A stretch of DNA of 64,000 nucleotides from Lophius americanus (Eukaryota > Chordata > Actinopteri > Lophiiformes > Lophiidae): NCBI GenBank assembly GCA_037951165.1, contig JBBDHG010000054.1, positions 1,110,501 through 1,174,500 of the forward strand, in the 5' to 3' direction. This document shows, piece by piece, positions 1 through 12,643 of this stretch (positions within the stretch are counted from its first letter, which is position 1; each line of letters starts with the position of its first letter). The notes beneath the pieces were generated by a model that worked only from the letters and a program-made list of their open reading frames with translations, was not told where the DNA came from and searched no databases. The translations under genes were made by a program, and so were the position numbers.

Positions 1-1619
1 TTTTTGTTGTTATTGTGAAGCTTTTAATCAATAACAGCTTGATAATAAAGCCGACTATCACAAGAAAATATCAGTGGCACGTCAGTGGTATTAGTCTGGG
101 TAACATTAACTAGCATGAAATTAAATCAGGGTTGTTGGTAAACTTAACAGAAATTCTGTGTTAACATAAATTTCATCTGGAGTAACGTTAAAAGCAACAA
201 CTCATCACACGATTCATCTTGAAAACCCAGATCCAAGCCAAGATCAGAAATCTTCACCTTCCCCCAATGACTTAATTCATTACTTCATAAAAAGGGAGTG
301 GTTGGTTCTGACCCACTTTGTTGTTGTAGGATTTATCCTTGTAATCTGCATCTTCACCTTTATTCAGCAGTTTTTACTTTATCTACCTCTTCAGTCGATC
401 ACAGCTCTTGATCATTTTCCAGTTTGAGACATATTTGTAGAGTTCATTATTTCTTCACTTTCCCACCATAATCTCTAACTGATGGAGTTTGTGCTAAAAA
501 GAAACACTCTGGTGTGGCCCAGCTCTGCAAGGAAAGCGCCATCTTTCTCATCTGTCACAATGCTGGGCATGCACAGACAGAACGCAACCAGTCAATATAC
601 ACCCTCTGTCCAACTAAATGAAATGACAAATAGTTTGGGCGTTTTAATTCCTAATTGAACGTTTGTATTGCATTTTCATGCTGATTGGGCTAAACACTGG
701 TTGATATCTGAATTTCGGGGTCCTTTTAAATCCAGTTATAGACGATTGAATGTCTCAATGTGTGCAACAAAATGAATAACAAATAACAACCCTAACATTG
801 CTGGAACTAAATAGCATTTCAAAAATATTAAGAGGAAATATTTGCTAGAAGATGTTTGCTAATAATAAATGTATCCATAAGAAGTATGACAATTATACAT
901 TCAATTCCTAATTATTTCCACCTACCTACCACAGGACATTTGTTGCTTTCATTGATTTAACCTTCCTCTTATGTTAGCTTGCTGCTACTATCACTTATGT
1001 AAGTGGGTCGGTTTTTTTAGGCTTCCTTATCCATGAAAAGATTGGTTTTAATATTTTTGGTGTGGCCCCCTGGACCTTTCTTTTGACAGCATATCTCTTG
1101 CTTTCAATCAAAAAAAAAAAGGTCAAATAAACCTCAAGAGAATTCTATATATTAAAAAAAGGTTGTTATGTTACCTGACTATTACTGAGGGGTACTGGGA
1201 CACATCTCTTAAGTAAATTTTTTAATTCAAATTTTAGATATTGTTTTAATTTTAATATTATTAACTATTATAACATCTATGGTCCCATTTATAACATCTA
1301 TTGACCCATTTATATTTACTTAGAGAAAAAGGCATAAAAAGTTGTTATTTTTTCATAAAATAGAACTCTAATACAAATACAAAATGAAAAACATAACAAG
1401 TAGTAATACAAAATTTTGATTTGTAAGGTCAAGTAAACAACAACCAATTAAACAAACCAATAGAACTCAAGATATTAGTTCCAAAAAAAGGTCTTTGTGC
1501 AAGTACATGCATGTGTATGTGTATGTGTGTGTTGCATGTGTGGGAAATTGTGACGCTTTTAGTGAGTTCTTTGCAGAAATATTTTTTTGCAGTAGAAGCA
1601 CAATATGTTTGTTGCTAAT
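1..1619. other. AT-rich DNA, no gene recognised
   Basis: The stretch is AT-rich with scattered A and T runs. No long open frame, tRNA or transposon motif was seen. Its right part adjoins the 3' end of the piggyBac relic and may hold that element's untranslated end, but I could not identify a terminal repeat there. Confidence 0.6.
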
Positions 1620-2885
1620 TGCTGGCCAGACCTGACACCTCTTTCTTTTACAATCAGTTGGCCTAAGTGGGGTTGTGGCTGTGGCTGTGCGGCTTGATGT
1701 TGAGGCAGGGCTGGCTGAGGATGATGCTGGCGCTGATGCTCTTTGTGTTGTTGATGGTGTGGACGGAGTGTTAGGTGAGCTCTGTAGCTGTCTGACCAAA
1801 GCTGCAGCGGCTGGGTCTTGGGGCACCCGTTCCCCTTGCTCAATATGTGCCCTGACAAGGGAACTTCCTAGCTCGTCAAGAAACATTATCCGTTGTTTTT
1901 TTTTGGTTGAGTTCCACCCTAGGTGGATGTGGGTCTACAACATAAAAATGTGTTACATGCAGACTCATTTAGGATTATATAAAACACAACTATTGGCCAG
2001 CTCCTGGTCATTCGCTGGCAAGTTTGGGTGGCACTCAGCTTGTCAAGATTGTCAACTCCTCCTTTTTTTTTTTTTTGGTCCAGTATAATTCAGGCCTTTT
2101 TGTCACTTCCTGATGACACAGTTGCATCTTTGTGAAAAGTGGACATACGTAATACACTCAATTTTCTTTTTGGACAATATGATGAAACATCAGTGGTGGT
2201 TTCTGTAAAAGCAAATTTTGAAGAAAGTGGAGCCCTATCCAGCAAAATTTCAGCGGGCAGCTCCGGTCTATTTATTTTTTTGTGTGTCCACCATGGTAAG
2301 TTTCCTCCTAAGAACTTCTTGCCCAAGGTCATAGCTGGTAAAAACAAATTGTCAAATGTGATATTGTGACCCTGCAGTCCAGTAGTCATATCGAGGACTA
2401 TATGTTTTCCTTGGTTTTTCTCAGGGATGCCCACCCCCCGGGTTTGCCTGTGTAAATCTGTAGATTCAATGCATAGCTAGTTTTTGCATCACAGGCTGCC
2501 CTAACTTTTTAATTGTTTCCCTATTATTCGCATGTGTTGCCGAAAGGGGCATTTTCCGGGGAAAGGGACAAAACATTCATCTACTGTGACCTCTGGCCCT
2601 CGGTTGAACATCCGTGGAAGGACCTGCACCCATGTCTCCCAGACATCCCCGATGGGAGCAAGTTTATCAGACTTTGTTCAAGTATCTCTGTTGTCAAATC
2701 TGTGGATTCTTGATATCATACGAAAGTTATGAAGTGACATTGTTGCCCAGAAAATATTTCTGCATGTCGACACATCCCAAAGACTATCAGTGGCCTCATT
2801 GTTGGATCTTTACACTCCGGCAAGAAGAAGAACACCAATATAAGCATCAAGGTATTCCTCCAAAAATGTCATTCCACATATCGCC
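1620..2885 (-). pseudogene. Degenerate piggyBac-type transposase (PGBD-like)
   Basis: Reading the minus strand from about 2,872 gives, in order: MTFLEEYLDAYIG followed by LLLAGV and an in-frame stop; DSLWDVSTC; ISRIHRFDNRDT and a stop; DKLAPIGDVWETWVQ; VTVDECFVPFPGKCPF; then, after a broken stretch, GIPEKNQGKHIVLDMT, NITFDNLFLPAM and SSKFAFTETTTDVSSY; and finally FLDELGSSLVRAHIEQGERV. This is the order of the piggyBac DDD transposase domain plus the start of its C-terminal tail. The family cuts and pastes DNA at TTAA sites. The first two catalytic aspartates are visible (VDECF and TFDNLF), but the segment that should carry the third (around 1,900-2,090) is unreadable. In the C-terminal Cys-rich finger, CKRKRCQVW keeps only part of the cysteines. 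Several stops and frame changes show that it is dead. The identification is based on motif order by eye. Confidence 0.85.
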
Positions 2886-3961
2886 GTGGACTTTTTTTCC
2901 TTCAGGGTTTGTCATAGCAATAATGACTTGCCCCTCCCAAACCCTAAGTAAAGGTAAAGCTCACGGGGTTTGGAGAGGAGATGGCTGTCAGTGGGCTGTT
3001 GGCTAACAGTGTTAGTGAGCTGCCAGTGTGTTAAAGATTTCAGTTTTGGCACTAATTATTGTTTTATAATCTTATATTAAAATTGGGTAGAAACTGACCA
3101 AAACAACACAAAGGTCATCACTTTCACCAGAGCATTTTATAATTTAGTGAAATTGATTTTTTCTGTTTTATTTTGTTTTAATAGAGCTTCCTGACAAAGT
3201 CAAAAGAATGAAGAAAGGAAGAAGGAATGTCCTTTAATGGCATTCATTTATGAAAATTCAAGTTGATAAAAGTGCTTTAGTAGACGGTAAACGTAAAGAC
3301 ATTAACAAAAAATCCATTTTAGTACCTCTTTTGGATTCCACAGTAGATGTAAGAAAATAACTTTCCTCTGAAGTGCTTTATTATTTTTTTTGTCAAGCAG
3401 CTCCTCCTTAAGGCTACTCAGTGAACATTACTTTTGAGTGCAATCACTGCAATATTTAGAGTTCTGTCAGTGCTTTAGAGTTCCTACGCCCTGCCAAGGC
3501 AATAAGACAAGGAATACTGTGGCATTATATGTGCGAAGGTCAGCTTGTTAAACCAAAGTAATTGGATTTTTGCAACCCTCTCAGGGTGATGATGCACGCC
3601 TTTAAACTGTTTCTCTCCCTGACTCCAGTTTTGGTATTGATTTGTCTTTCATTTGGATTCAGAGTGAAGACAACAGCAGCCATCAGTCAAACTCCCTCAG
3701 TGTCATAAAGCAATGCAATATCTTGATTAATCAGCATCTATTGTAGATTCAGAGCCAAATAACCTTTGTGTCAACTTTGTATCGAATCAACCTTTAGTTA
3801 CTCTAGTATACTGTACACGTGTATACCTTTTACTCAAATAAACAACTTGTAATGACATTGTAATACAGAAGTTGGTTTTACTATGGTCCTTCCTGACCAT
3901 TTTTACTGCTTATCTCAAAGCTTTTACAGAATTTATGCAAACTAAGCGAACCCAATATTTT
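2886..3961. other. No gene recognised
   Basis: The piggyBac N-terminus may extend a little way into the left edge. The rest shows no coding frame longer than chance and no repeat that I recognise. Confidence 0.5.
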
Positions 3962-4495
3962 GGTCCCCGACCAAATCCCTGAAAAGTCGCTAATACGATG
4001 TGTTGTACAAGCAGTGCCACTTACTGAACTCTTAAAATCAAATGTGAAGTGTTGTCCAGAGTATTTCTTAAAAAAAAAAAAAAAAATCTCCCTATCGAGT
4101 AAACTATGAGTAATTGAAGTAAAGCAAACTGTATACAAGGTAGCTCTCTTTAGGTCTATTTATATGGACCAAATTTGAAGTAAATTGGACCAATGCTTGA
4201 GAAATTAGGGCTCAGAAAAGCTCCTCCCTGTGTCAGAAATTTACAACCAATTTTTTCCAAAGTCAGTTTATGGTCTTTTCCATGCTAAGTTCTGAAGGGG
4301 TATAACATTTGAAAATGGTCCATTTAATAGTTTTTGAGTTCTGGTCAGAAAACAGTGTTTTCATTAAAATAAAAGCACCCCCTAGTGAGTGAATTATGAA
4401 CTATAGAATTAAGAATATATTTACGAGATAAATGTCCTTGAGTGGATTCATATACCCCCAATTGGGACTAAATCGAGTTACATGTTAAGGGCGAA
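3962..4495 (-). repeat. TIR-R dispersed repeat, copy 1
   Basis: The copy opens with a decayed terminal repeat ('ATCCCTGAAAAGTC') and the subterminal 'GTTGTACAAGCA'. It then shows a first core module ('GGACCAAATTTG', 'TTGAGAAATTAGGGC') and 'GCACCCCCTAGTGAGTGAAT', followed by part of a second core module ('GATTCATATACCCCCAATTG'). The far terminal repeat is missing, so the copy is truncated. Orientation is defined so that plus reads 'GGTCCGATTTAGTCCAAATT'. An A-run near 4,071-4,086 interrupts it. It carries no open frame. Confidence 0.8.
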
Positions 4496-5647
4496 AAGTT
4501 AACTGTCATAAAGATATTAAAACCATCAAGTTACATTCTAGCAAGATATCAGAAAGACATTAAAATACAAATCACAAGATGTAGAAGACATCAAAGCTAT
4601 CAAGCTGCATGCAAATAAAAAGTCCCTACTTATATTACTAAACAGGAAGCGACTTTAGTTCAATTGTAAAAGGTGAGGCCGGATTCATTCTGTAAAACAG
4701 TCCAGTTTCATATATAGGTGCTTCTATTTCACCACCAGCATGTATTAAAATTTCTGTAGAACTTTAATAATTATTATTATCTTCTAAAAAAAAATAGATA
4801 TTCTTAACCAAGAAAGGCTCAACAGTCAGACTTGTGCACATCTGTAAAGTTGGCTGAAAGGTGTATTTAATCTGTTTCAGGCAAAAGAAGAGAGGGCGAT
4901 GGAATGGCTGGAGAGGAAATATCAATAATTCACAATGTTGAAATTTGAAAAGTTAAAGCCATGCCATGTAACAGAAAGACATGGAGAGAGGAAGTAGATA
5001 TTGCTCTTGGCTGTTTTCACCAACTTTTGAAAAACTATTCATCAACAACTAAAGGGAGGCACAGTTTGAGGAGCTCAAAGGAGACACAAAGAGAAAGAAA
5101 TGACAGTTTGAAATTTGGATTGGATGCCTCCAGAATCACAAACCAAACAGAATAAATGTGCCGCATGTAATTATGGTGTGATTTTTGTTATCATCACCTG
5201 TTATCATTTATTTTGTTCAAGCAGCTACTCTGAGTTCATATCCACTCTTCAAAGTTACACAGTCCTCTAAATCTGTTAATCTGACATTAAATTAAATCTC
5301 TTTGGCAGACATTCTTGTCCAGAGAGACTGATGTGTTTACATGCACCATGAGCAATTTTGGATATAATGTCTTTGCTCAATGTCGCTGAAGGAGCTGACA
5401 CTAAAATAATAGAAGAATAAATGTCCAGCCTGCTCTACCAAATCTCTCCAGGGTTTGGATAAAGCCAACATGTCACCAAGGGGAAATCAGACCTATGGTT
5501 TGGCATTTTTACTTGTGCCTGAGGCAAGGCAGGAGAAAAATTACCATTTACTTTAGGAGGTAGTACAACCAGTCTCATTATGTCGTATAATCATGTTATC
5601 TTTTCTTCTTTGGGTTTAATCTGCGGTTTACGTCCCTTTTGTCATCC
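4496..5647. other. No gene recognised
   Basis: A 64-codon frame at 4,961-5,155 has no recognisable motif and is of chance length. No tRNA or transposon motif was seen. Confidence 0.5.
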
Positions 5648-5885
5648 TTGTGTAGCTGTAGCACAGGCGTTAGAGTGGTCGTACCCCAAATGGAAGGCTG
5701 GTGGTGTGATTTTAGGACTGCCCATCTAGTCTATATGTCATTGGGTACCTGAACTAGATTCTGGACCCCAATTTGCTCACCGGGTCCTCAAAGGAGCTGC
5801 CAATGGCCCCTCAGAGATGTGTCAAACTAATTTCACTGTGTTGTACTGTGTATGACTTGTACTCTTATGATTATATGTGACAACA
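5648..5885 (+). mobile_element. tRNA-derived SINE (degenerate, plus)
   Basis: The 5' part resembles a decayed tRNA head ('TGTAGCTGTAGCACAGGC'). The 3' body contains 'GGACCCCAATTTGCTCACC', 'GGGTCCTCAAAGGAGCTGCC' and the tail-proximal 'TTTCACTGTGTTGTACTGTG'. The last of these is shared with the SINE at about 11,853-12,055 in this window. SINEs are non-coding, transcribed by Pol III and moved by LINE machinery; this copy's promoter boxes are eroded. It ends about 25 bases before a TIR-R copy. Confidence 0.7.
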
Positions 5886-5909
5886 GTAAATATATATATA
5901 CTCTATTAT

Positions 5910-6403
5910 TGTCATCGACCCAAGGAAATATACTGGATATATTATGGAATTGTCAGCGCTTCCACATGGAACAACTTCAAATGTTATACCCACATACACC
6001 AAGTGTGAGGGAGGAGTGGAATGGCAGGTTGGCTATGTATTTCTGACACTAGGGTGAGCTTTATCTCTAAAAGTTTTTGGGCCACAATTTCTCAGTCGTT
6101 GGTCCGATTTAGTCCAAATGTGGTGAGTATAAATCAACTCGATGAATTGCTCTTGGATTTATAATATTTTACTGTAAAAGTCTATATTTTACTCTCTATG
6201 GGGAGATTTTTTGCAGATCAAATCAAGGAGATCAATTTTGTATGTATGTATTTTACTCTACTTGGTTATATTTTATTCACTTTAAAAAAAGATATTGTGG
6301 ACAATGTTCATATTTAATTTGAGGACTTCAATCATGGAGATTGCTTGTACAATGCAGGGCATTGGGGTCTTTTCAGGGTTATAATCTTGCTGTCGAGGAC
6401 CAG
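5910..6403 (+). repeat. TIR-R dispersed repeat, copy 2 (both ends present)
   Basis: The left end is a decayed TIR ('TGTCATCGACCCAAGG' then 'GATATATTATGGAATTGTC'). The core carries 'CACTAGGGTGAGCTTTATCT' and 'TTGGTCCGATTTAGTCC'. The right end has 'GATTGCTTGTACAATGCAGG', 'GGTCTTTTCAGGG' and 'CTTGCTGTCGAGGAC'. It is one of the few copies keeping both termini, giving an element length near 500 bp. It has no coding capacity. Confidence 0.8.
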
Positions 6404-9400
6404 AGAACACGCCTATTCTAGGTGTATCAATTTGTCCGTCTGGACTTAGTGCCGTCTCCCTTTGGGTCCTGGAACCTGCATTCCTACCAAATCTTATTGT
6501 CTTGGGTCAACAATGTCATAGACACTATGAATATGACATCACAGAAGGTGACAGTGACAGTCTCCGCCACTAAACTTGGTCCCGTTGCAGGATGTGCTCC
6601 AGTGGCGACGTGACTTCAGTGCATACATTGTATACCAGACATTCTCGAAGACAGACCTGCAACCCACCGGTGGGTCACATGAGAAAATATCTTCAACTCT
6701 GGCTCTGGACTGCTTGAATGATGAGCGCCCTTTTGTGAGGATTAAATGTACTTAACTTATATTTAAAAATGGGAACATCTTTCAATCAGTAGCTGTTTAC
6801 TCCGCCTCACTGCACTTGATCACTTGCTGGGTCATATGCAAAAGGTATTTAACATACATATGGTAAATACTTAATCTACTTTATATGTTTTTTTTAATTA
6901 AACTTGCAATTTAGTTGTAATTTAAATGTGTAGCCTTCATCACGTGTTCAGTGTGATGATAATTTTTTCCATGAGAAAAATAGTCGATATGTCATTGTAT
7001 ACGGTAAATGGGCTTGCATCTATACAGTGCCTCTTTATCTCCTGACTCGTAATAGCATCTATATCCATCTGAAGCCAGTGTAATGGGATCAAACCACTGA
7101 CCCTCTCAATAGTGGAGAGCCGGCTCTCCCTTGCCAAGACTTCCTCATTTGTATTGTGTCGATACAGAATTATAGTCAAAGTAATTTATTACTCTTTTAA
7201 TTTGGATAGAGAAGTCATAGAATGTTGAACCCCATCAACAACCTGTGACAACGCTTCAACCCCAGTTTGAAAATCAATACAGTTGACGGCCTATTAAAAT
7301 GGAAAGCTGTATGTTAGTCAGTTACTTTATTTAGGCCAAGTAAATTCCATTGTCAACAAGAACTCCTGTACCATCAAATCTCTTTTGGATGCTCCTGAAG
7401 ACTATCCATTATAGTTCATTTCTCATAACCATCCTATCATTCACTCTTCCAATGCATATCTAAATGCCCTGCTCTCATTGTTTGAGGCTCCATCCAATCT
7501 CAATCTGACACACGTTCATGTTGGCCGTTCACCTATGCTGTCCCCATCAACACCCAGTCCTCACAGATTCACCAACTTCAGAGTCAGAGTCATCAGCCAC
7601 CATCACCAGTGTCTGGGCACCATGAACAGATGTATCTTTCTGCTGCTCGGGGCATATACCTTTCAATCACAATCCCCCTGTAGAATCTAGGGCATAAATA
7701 CCTTCTGATGGATTAATTCTCACATCTGTGGAAGTAAACAATGACCTTGACTTTTCTTTAAAAAACTTTTTTTTATTCTTCTTTTTACGCAGAATTGGAA
7801 CTTGTTTTGTTTGACTTCTGCTTTCAAAACTATAAAAATGTAACTACCACAACCTTTTTCCATTAACCATGGAGACTTGGCGGAAAAAATATTTCTAAAT
7901 GTTGAAAAGAGTTTGAGAATGACTGGTGTACGGCAATCAATATTGCTTCATCCCCAGAATTTCTAAATAAATTGTTAGGGTGAAAGCTCTGACTGTAAGA
8001 AGTTGCCCAGTTCACTCATTCAGGAATCTCTTTTTGCTCATTTTAAAACAACTTGCTGCCGCTAATCATACCTGAGATGTTTATACTTCTGTAGTTGCAT
8101 TAAAACACATAGTTGTAATTTTGTTTGGGTATGTGTGCATTGACTGTATATAAATATGTGTTAACATCTTTCTGACATCCCCTGGGCATCAGTGGGAGTG
8201 GGAGAGGCTCGGCCTTGGAGAGCTTTTGTTTGTGCATGTATGAATGTAATTTGTTGTGTTTTTTTTCTGTATTCTAGGATTTGAGGCACTCATTGAAAAC
8301 TAGCTTGTTCATCTCAAGGGGTTTATCCTTGTAATAATAATCCTAACTGCTTCATAGTATCTCCTGGCTGAACTCCAGAGAATGAGTGGTGGGTCAGAGG
8401 AAATTGTTTCCTGTGGCCGATCATTCTCTCCATTTACAAAGACATACAGTTTTGATATGAATATCCATCTGAGTAGTGAGGAGTTTATGCATCTTTCTGG
8501 TGTCAAACAATCCAGAGCCAAACCACAATCTTGTCTGTGACTCTGCAGAGATGCGTTTGAGCCGCTGCCTTTGAGAAACGACTCTCATCTTATGCAGCAA
8601 ACACCAGACTGTGGTCGGCTTATATTGTCATTAATTCCTCTCCCTTATTAGGCTTTTCTTTCTCTCACTGTTGCTGTGAGTAACACACTTGCTATGGACA
8701 AAGTCATTTTAATTTAATGTATTCTCCCTTGGCAACCCTGTGGCAGAACCCTTTGGAGATTTGTTTTTCAAATTTAAATTTTGTTGAAGCTGATGTCCAA
8801 TCGGTACAGAGACCGAAACATGGATTAAGATCCACAAATTCAAGGCTTCAAGGCTTCAATGCTTCAAGGATTGTCTGCTTTGAGACCTGCAACATAATAA
8901 TGTTGTTGTTTTTTCAAAATGACCAGCTCACTGCACACCATCACTTACGTAACACTCCCCAAGCCCTATTATTTTTGCCTAGGTCCATTCTAACCCGTTT
9001 TCATGTTTAGATGTGAGAAACCTAATTTAAATGTATTGTAATTGAAACTCAATTAATTAGATCCTCGACAATAGCCTACTAAATACAATCAATCACATTG
9101 TGATCTCTTTTTTTTTTCAAATGTCTATTTAAAAAGAACAAGTTACTTCTGTAATGTTTTGGGTCAAGATGATATTAGCTGTTATATGCATCTGATTATG
9201 GATTACTTTTTGGATAAAATTGGCTCAATCAAGTTTCATCTTTGACTCTAGACACCCGTCCTCCCTTTCCTACCTGGCACTAATTACTTTCTCACAGTAT
9301 GGCCCGCATAATAATTATTGAAAGATGTAAAAATCAAAGCTGTATAATTATCCCTTTTTTCAGTGTTTGACCTGCTAGCAGAAGAACTGTATGTATTTTT

Positions 9401-9711
9401 GTAACCCATCAAAGGGCACATGACACCATAAGTCAAACAGGCAGCCAGGAAGTTTATCTGCAGTTTTCTATTTCGTTTTCTGTCACTGTTTTTGTTTTTA
9501 TCATAAAAAGTGTGTTAAAAACGCGATATCCTTCAAATACAATCACATAGATCAGTGGTTAAACCCTGGAATCCGTAGCTTGACTTGTTTGTTGCCTGCC
9601 TACATTTGCATATGTTATTTTCCACAAAAAACATGACGGATTAGAAAATGGATTAATTAATTAATTAACTGGAGTCATGATCCAACCCTAACTCTGAATT
9701 TTTTCAGTCAA
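6404..9711. other. 3.3 kb without a recognised gene or repeat
   Basis: Short frames (for example 7,478-7,690 plus and 8,717-9,010 plus, 97 codons) have no domain motifs. A pyrimidine tract followed by TTCTAG at about 8,258-8,278 looks like a splice acceptor, but no coding frame follows it. I see no tRNA or transposase motif. It is probably unique non-coding DNA. Confidence 0.5.
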
Positions 9712-9978
9712 GTCCATCCATACACATAAATATTGAGCAATCCATAACCGTCTGAAACCAATTATCCTGTTGAGGGGTTGTGGCGGGGCTGGAGCCTATC
9801 CCTGAAGAGAGGCACAATTATCCAGCTCATCACAGGGCTGACCAACGAGACGGGCAACCATTCACATCTACAAGCAATTTAGAGGCAACATGCAAATTCT
9901 ACATAGAAAGGCTCAATGGACGGAGATGGATTTGAACCCATAACGTTGTTGCTGTGAGGCAAATGACAATAGCACCAT
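9712..9978 (+). repeat. Teleost interspersed repeat, LINE-tail type
   Basis: The block reads 'CCATCCATACACATAAAT', 'GCTGGAGCCTATCCCTGAAG', 'CAGCTCATCACAGGGCTGAC', 'CAATTTAGAGGCAACATGCA' and 'GGATTTGAACCCATAAC', then 'TGCTGTGAGGC'. From general knowledge of fish genomes, this is the very common repeat built around 'GGCTGGAGCCTATCCCAGCT', usually seen as the 3' tail of a non-LTR element. I am sure it is that repeat but not which LINE clade it belongs to. This copy is internally shortened and has no coding sequence. Confidence 0.8.
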
Positions 9979-11369
9979 ATTAACATGTTATAACTAATAT
10001 GCCCAACATTAGCATATTAAACATTATCAATAAGGTATAAAAAGGCTCAAGGGTTAGTGTGTTGTTTCCAATCAATGTCCAATCACTGGAAGGTTATCAT
10101 GTAGCAGGTATTTGTCTGATCTAAGCAATTTATCTGATGCTGAACAAACGGTCTAACTACTAATCTCATACCTCCACAACTGCTCCCATTTTATTCTATG
10201 ATGCTTGTTTTGCAGGTTCTGGCCCTGCAGATTGGACCAGTCTCCTGCACAGCTGACGGCCCTTGTTCCTTCCTCGGTGATTTATCATGCTGCATGATAG
10301 AATTACTTGCTTTTAGGTAATCATTGATTGTTGCAGCATAGACAACATAAGATTTACCCTCGCCTGAGTCAGTAGTCCTTTTATGGAGCGAGTTGATTTC
10401 CCTGGTTAACCTCTGTGTGTGTAATGTAATGTTTTACCGTCTATGAAATGGACTGCTTGCTTTGGTTGGGGTTTAGCTGCTGTTCTGGGATCTGCCGCAC
10501 CAACTCTGTCTCATGATGAGAGAATTCTGCTTTGCCAGTAGCTGGTATAGTTGTATTGGATTGTTTGGTCTTTTTATAATGTTTTGTACTAACATAATTG
10601 GTTTCACTGCTTTTTTCCTATCCTATTGGGGTTTGTTGCGTTAACTTTGCTTGACATTTATAATTCATTCAACTGAAAATCCCGCACGGAAGCCCTGGTG
10701 TTTATCGTGCATTACGCATTCTGTTAATTTGCTGTCACAGTGCTCAATAATTTGTATAATTTATTTGGCACATGTATTACATATATTGTCATAGGCTCCC
10801 TCCCTCAAACAATTGAGGCGTATTTGGCTTACTATCATCCGTAGCATATTTAATTACACAACTATTTAATAAAGATTACTTTGGCTAAATTGCTTCAGTC
10901 GAAAAGCTGTGATAACATCTCGTGAACAATAATTGTTTTGCATAGTTGTTTTCCACTGAAACCTTCAAATGATAATTTTTGTTTGTTCATTTGTTGTTCC
11001 GTGCATCCCCGTAAAACGCCTCCAAAAGCCACCTGCTCTGACCCTACTGACCACCATGTTAATAATAACTTAATACTTGAATATTATTTAAATATCACGG
11101 TATTTAAATATATGGTACCAATTTACACTACTTAACACTACTTAATAAAAGATAGAAATAGAAATGGTTTATAATCGGGTTATAAATTAGGTTGTAAATA
11201 CTTTATGAGTCATTATTTAACCTTTAGAAATAGCGTATAACAAAGCCCTCATTGCATCAATGTGGGTCACTATTTGGCAATATTTAGTAAGCAGTACAGA
11301 TAAATGTGCTCATTATTTGGCAAGGGTGAGGTCTCGGATACCCTTTATATCAGACGAGTTGTAGGAGCA
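9979..11369. other. No gene recognised
   Basis: The DNA is AT-rich. A stretch around 10,660-10,800 has balanced composition and homeodomain-like TAAT cores, but I cannot show that it is regulatory. There are no supported genes or repeats. Confidence 0.5.
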
Positions 11370-12363
11370 TATTATATCTCCGGAAAGTCGATAGGGATAA
11401 GGGAAATAAAGGAATCATAATCGCTGCCGCCGCGGCAAATTCTTGGTGCTTTTTGAACAGATAGTTCAAAAAGTATTTCAGAGATAATTTTCAAATGTAT
11501 ATCCACATATAACTTCATGTGAGGATGGTTGTATGTTATATGAGTTATAACTCAAATGTTTTCGGCCACAATTTCTCAAATATTGGTCCGATTCAGTCCA
11601 AATTTGATGAATATGAAGCGAATCAAGGAGATCTATTTTGTATACATCATGTTTTACTTTCAGAGTTCATATTTTACTCACTAGGGGGAGCTATTTTCAC
11701 GAAAAACCTGTTTTTCTGTACATAACTCAAAAACTATTGCATAGATCATTTCAAATTGTTATGCCCACATAGACCGTAGTAACAAAGAACTGGATTGACT
11801 TTGGGAGGGATTGCTAGCATATTTCTGACACTATGGGGGAGCTTTTTCATCACCTAATTGGAAAATTGGAAGGTAAGCGGTTTGAGTCCAACCAGGGTCT
11901 ACTTGTTGTAGGGTCCTTGAGCAAGACCCTGAAAAACCTAGTTCCCCGCGTGCTTCAAAGGGGTGGCCCACTGCTCCAGGGCTGCTTCAGGGCTGGGTCA
12001 AATACAGAGAAATTATTTCACTATGTTGTACTGTGTATGACTGTATGTCATCAACAAAGGATAGATTTTTTATTAAAAATTTTCCGGACATATTTTTGTC
12101 AAATCTTTCAACTATTGGCCGGATTTAGTCCAAATTTGGTGCACATGAATCGACTCAAGGACATACTGTATATCTTGTTTATATCATAGTTAACCTCTTA
12201 TGTTAATCTAATAGTTGATATTATACTCGCTTTAGGGAGCATTTTACATTAAAAATACTGTGGAAATAAGTTCACAATTAATTTGAAGGGTTCAATCAGG
12301 GAGAATACTTGCACTACAAAGGGGATTGGGGACTTTGGGGGGAGATATTTGCTGTCGGGGACG
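11370..12363 (+). repeat. TIR-R dispersed repeat, copy 3, split by a SINE
   Basis: The left end has 'ATCTCCGGAAAGTCG' followed by the GC-rich 'GCTGCCGCCGCGG'. The left core runs to 'CTATGGGGGAGCTTTTTCAT' at about 11,845. A SINE then interrupts it. From about 12,060 it resumes with a core module ('GGCCGGATTTAGTCCAAATT'), and the right end reads 'GGGGATTGGGGACTTT' then 'TTGCTGTCGGGGACG'. Without the SINE it is roughly 790 bp. Both termini are present, so this is the best copy for defining the full element. Confidence 0.85.
11853..12055 (+). mobile_element. tRNA-derived SINE nested in TIR-R copy 3
   Basis: The sequence starts inside the tRNA-like region ('ATTGGAAGGTAAGCGGTTTG'; the remnant B box is 'GGTTTGAGTCCAACC'). 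It continues with 'TAGGGTCCTTGAGCAAGACC' and 'CCCACTGCTCCAGGGCTGC', then ends near 'TTTCACTATGTTGTACTGTG'. The A box is missing, so it is 5'-truncated, as is usual for LINE-mobilised SINEs. TIR-R sequence lies on both sides, so the SINE is the younger insertion. Confidence 0.85.
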
Positions 12364-12555
12364 AAACTGAGGTCTAGTTACTGATGTATAAAAGTGTTTT
12401 CAACTTAATTAGTAAACTGCGTAAGCCATTTAGAAATCCTTGTTAAGGAAAGTCTTATTGTAAAGCTCTAACACGTAATGATATATATGGCTCAATATTG
12501 ACACATATAGTATAATTATAAATCATATAATTATACATATACATATATATATGTA

Positions 12556-12643
<88 letters not shown>

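Noticed and set aside
1675..2088. 137-codon plus-strand protein (Ala/Val/Asp-rich start)
   Set aside because: It is antisense to the piggyBac C-terminus, whose minus frame explains the composition.
3962..4495. CRISPR-like or other spaced direct repeat array
   Set aside because: The repeats are long, diverged, dispersed on both strands and end in inverted termini, and the host is a vertebrate.
8258..8300. Splice acceptor and exon
   Set aside because: The pyrimidine tract and TAG are good, but every frame closes within a short distance and there is no donor.
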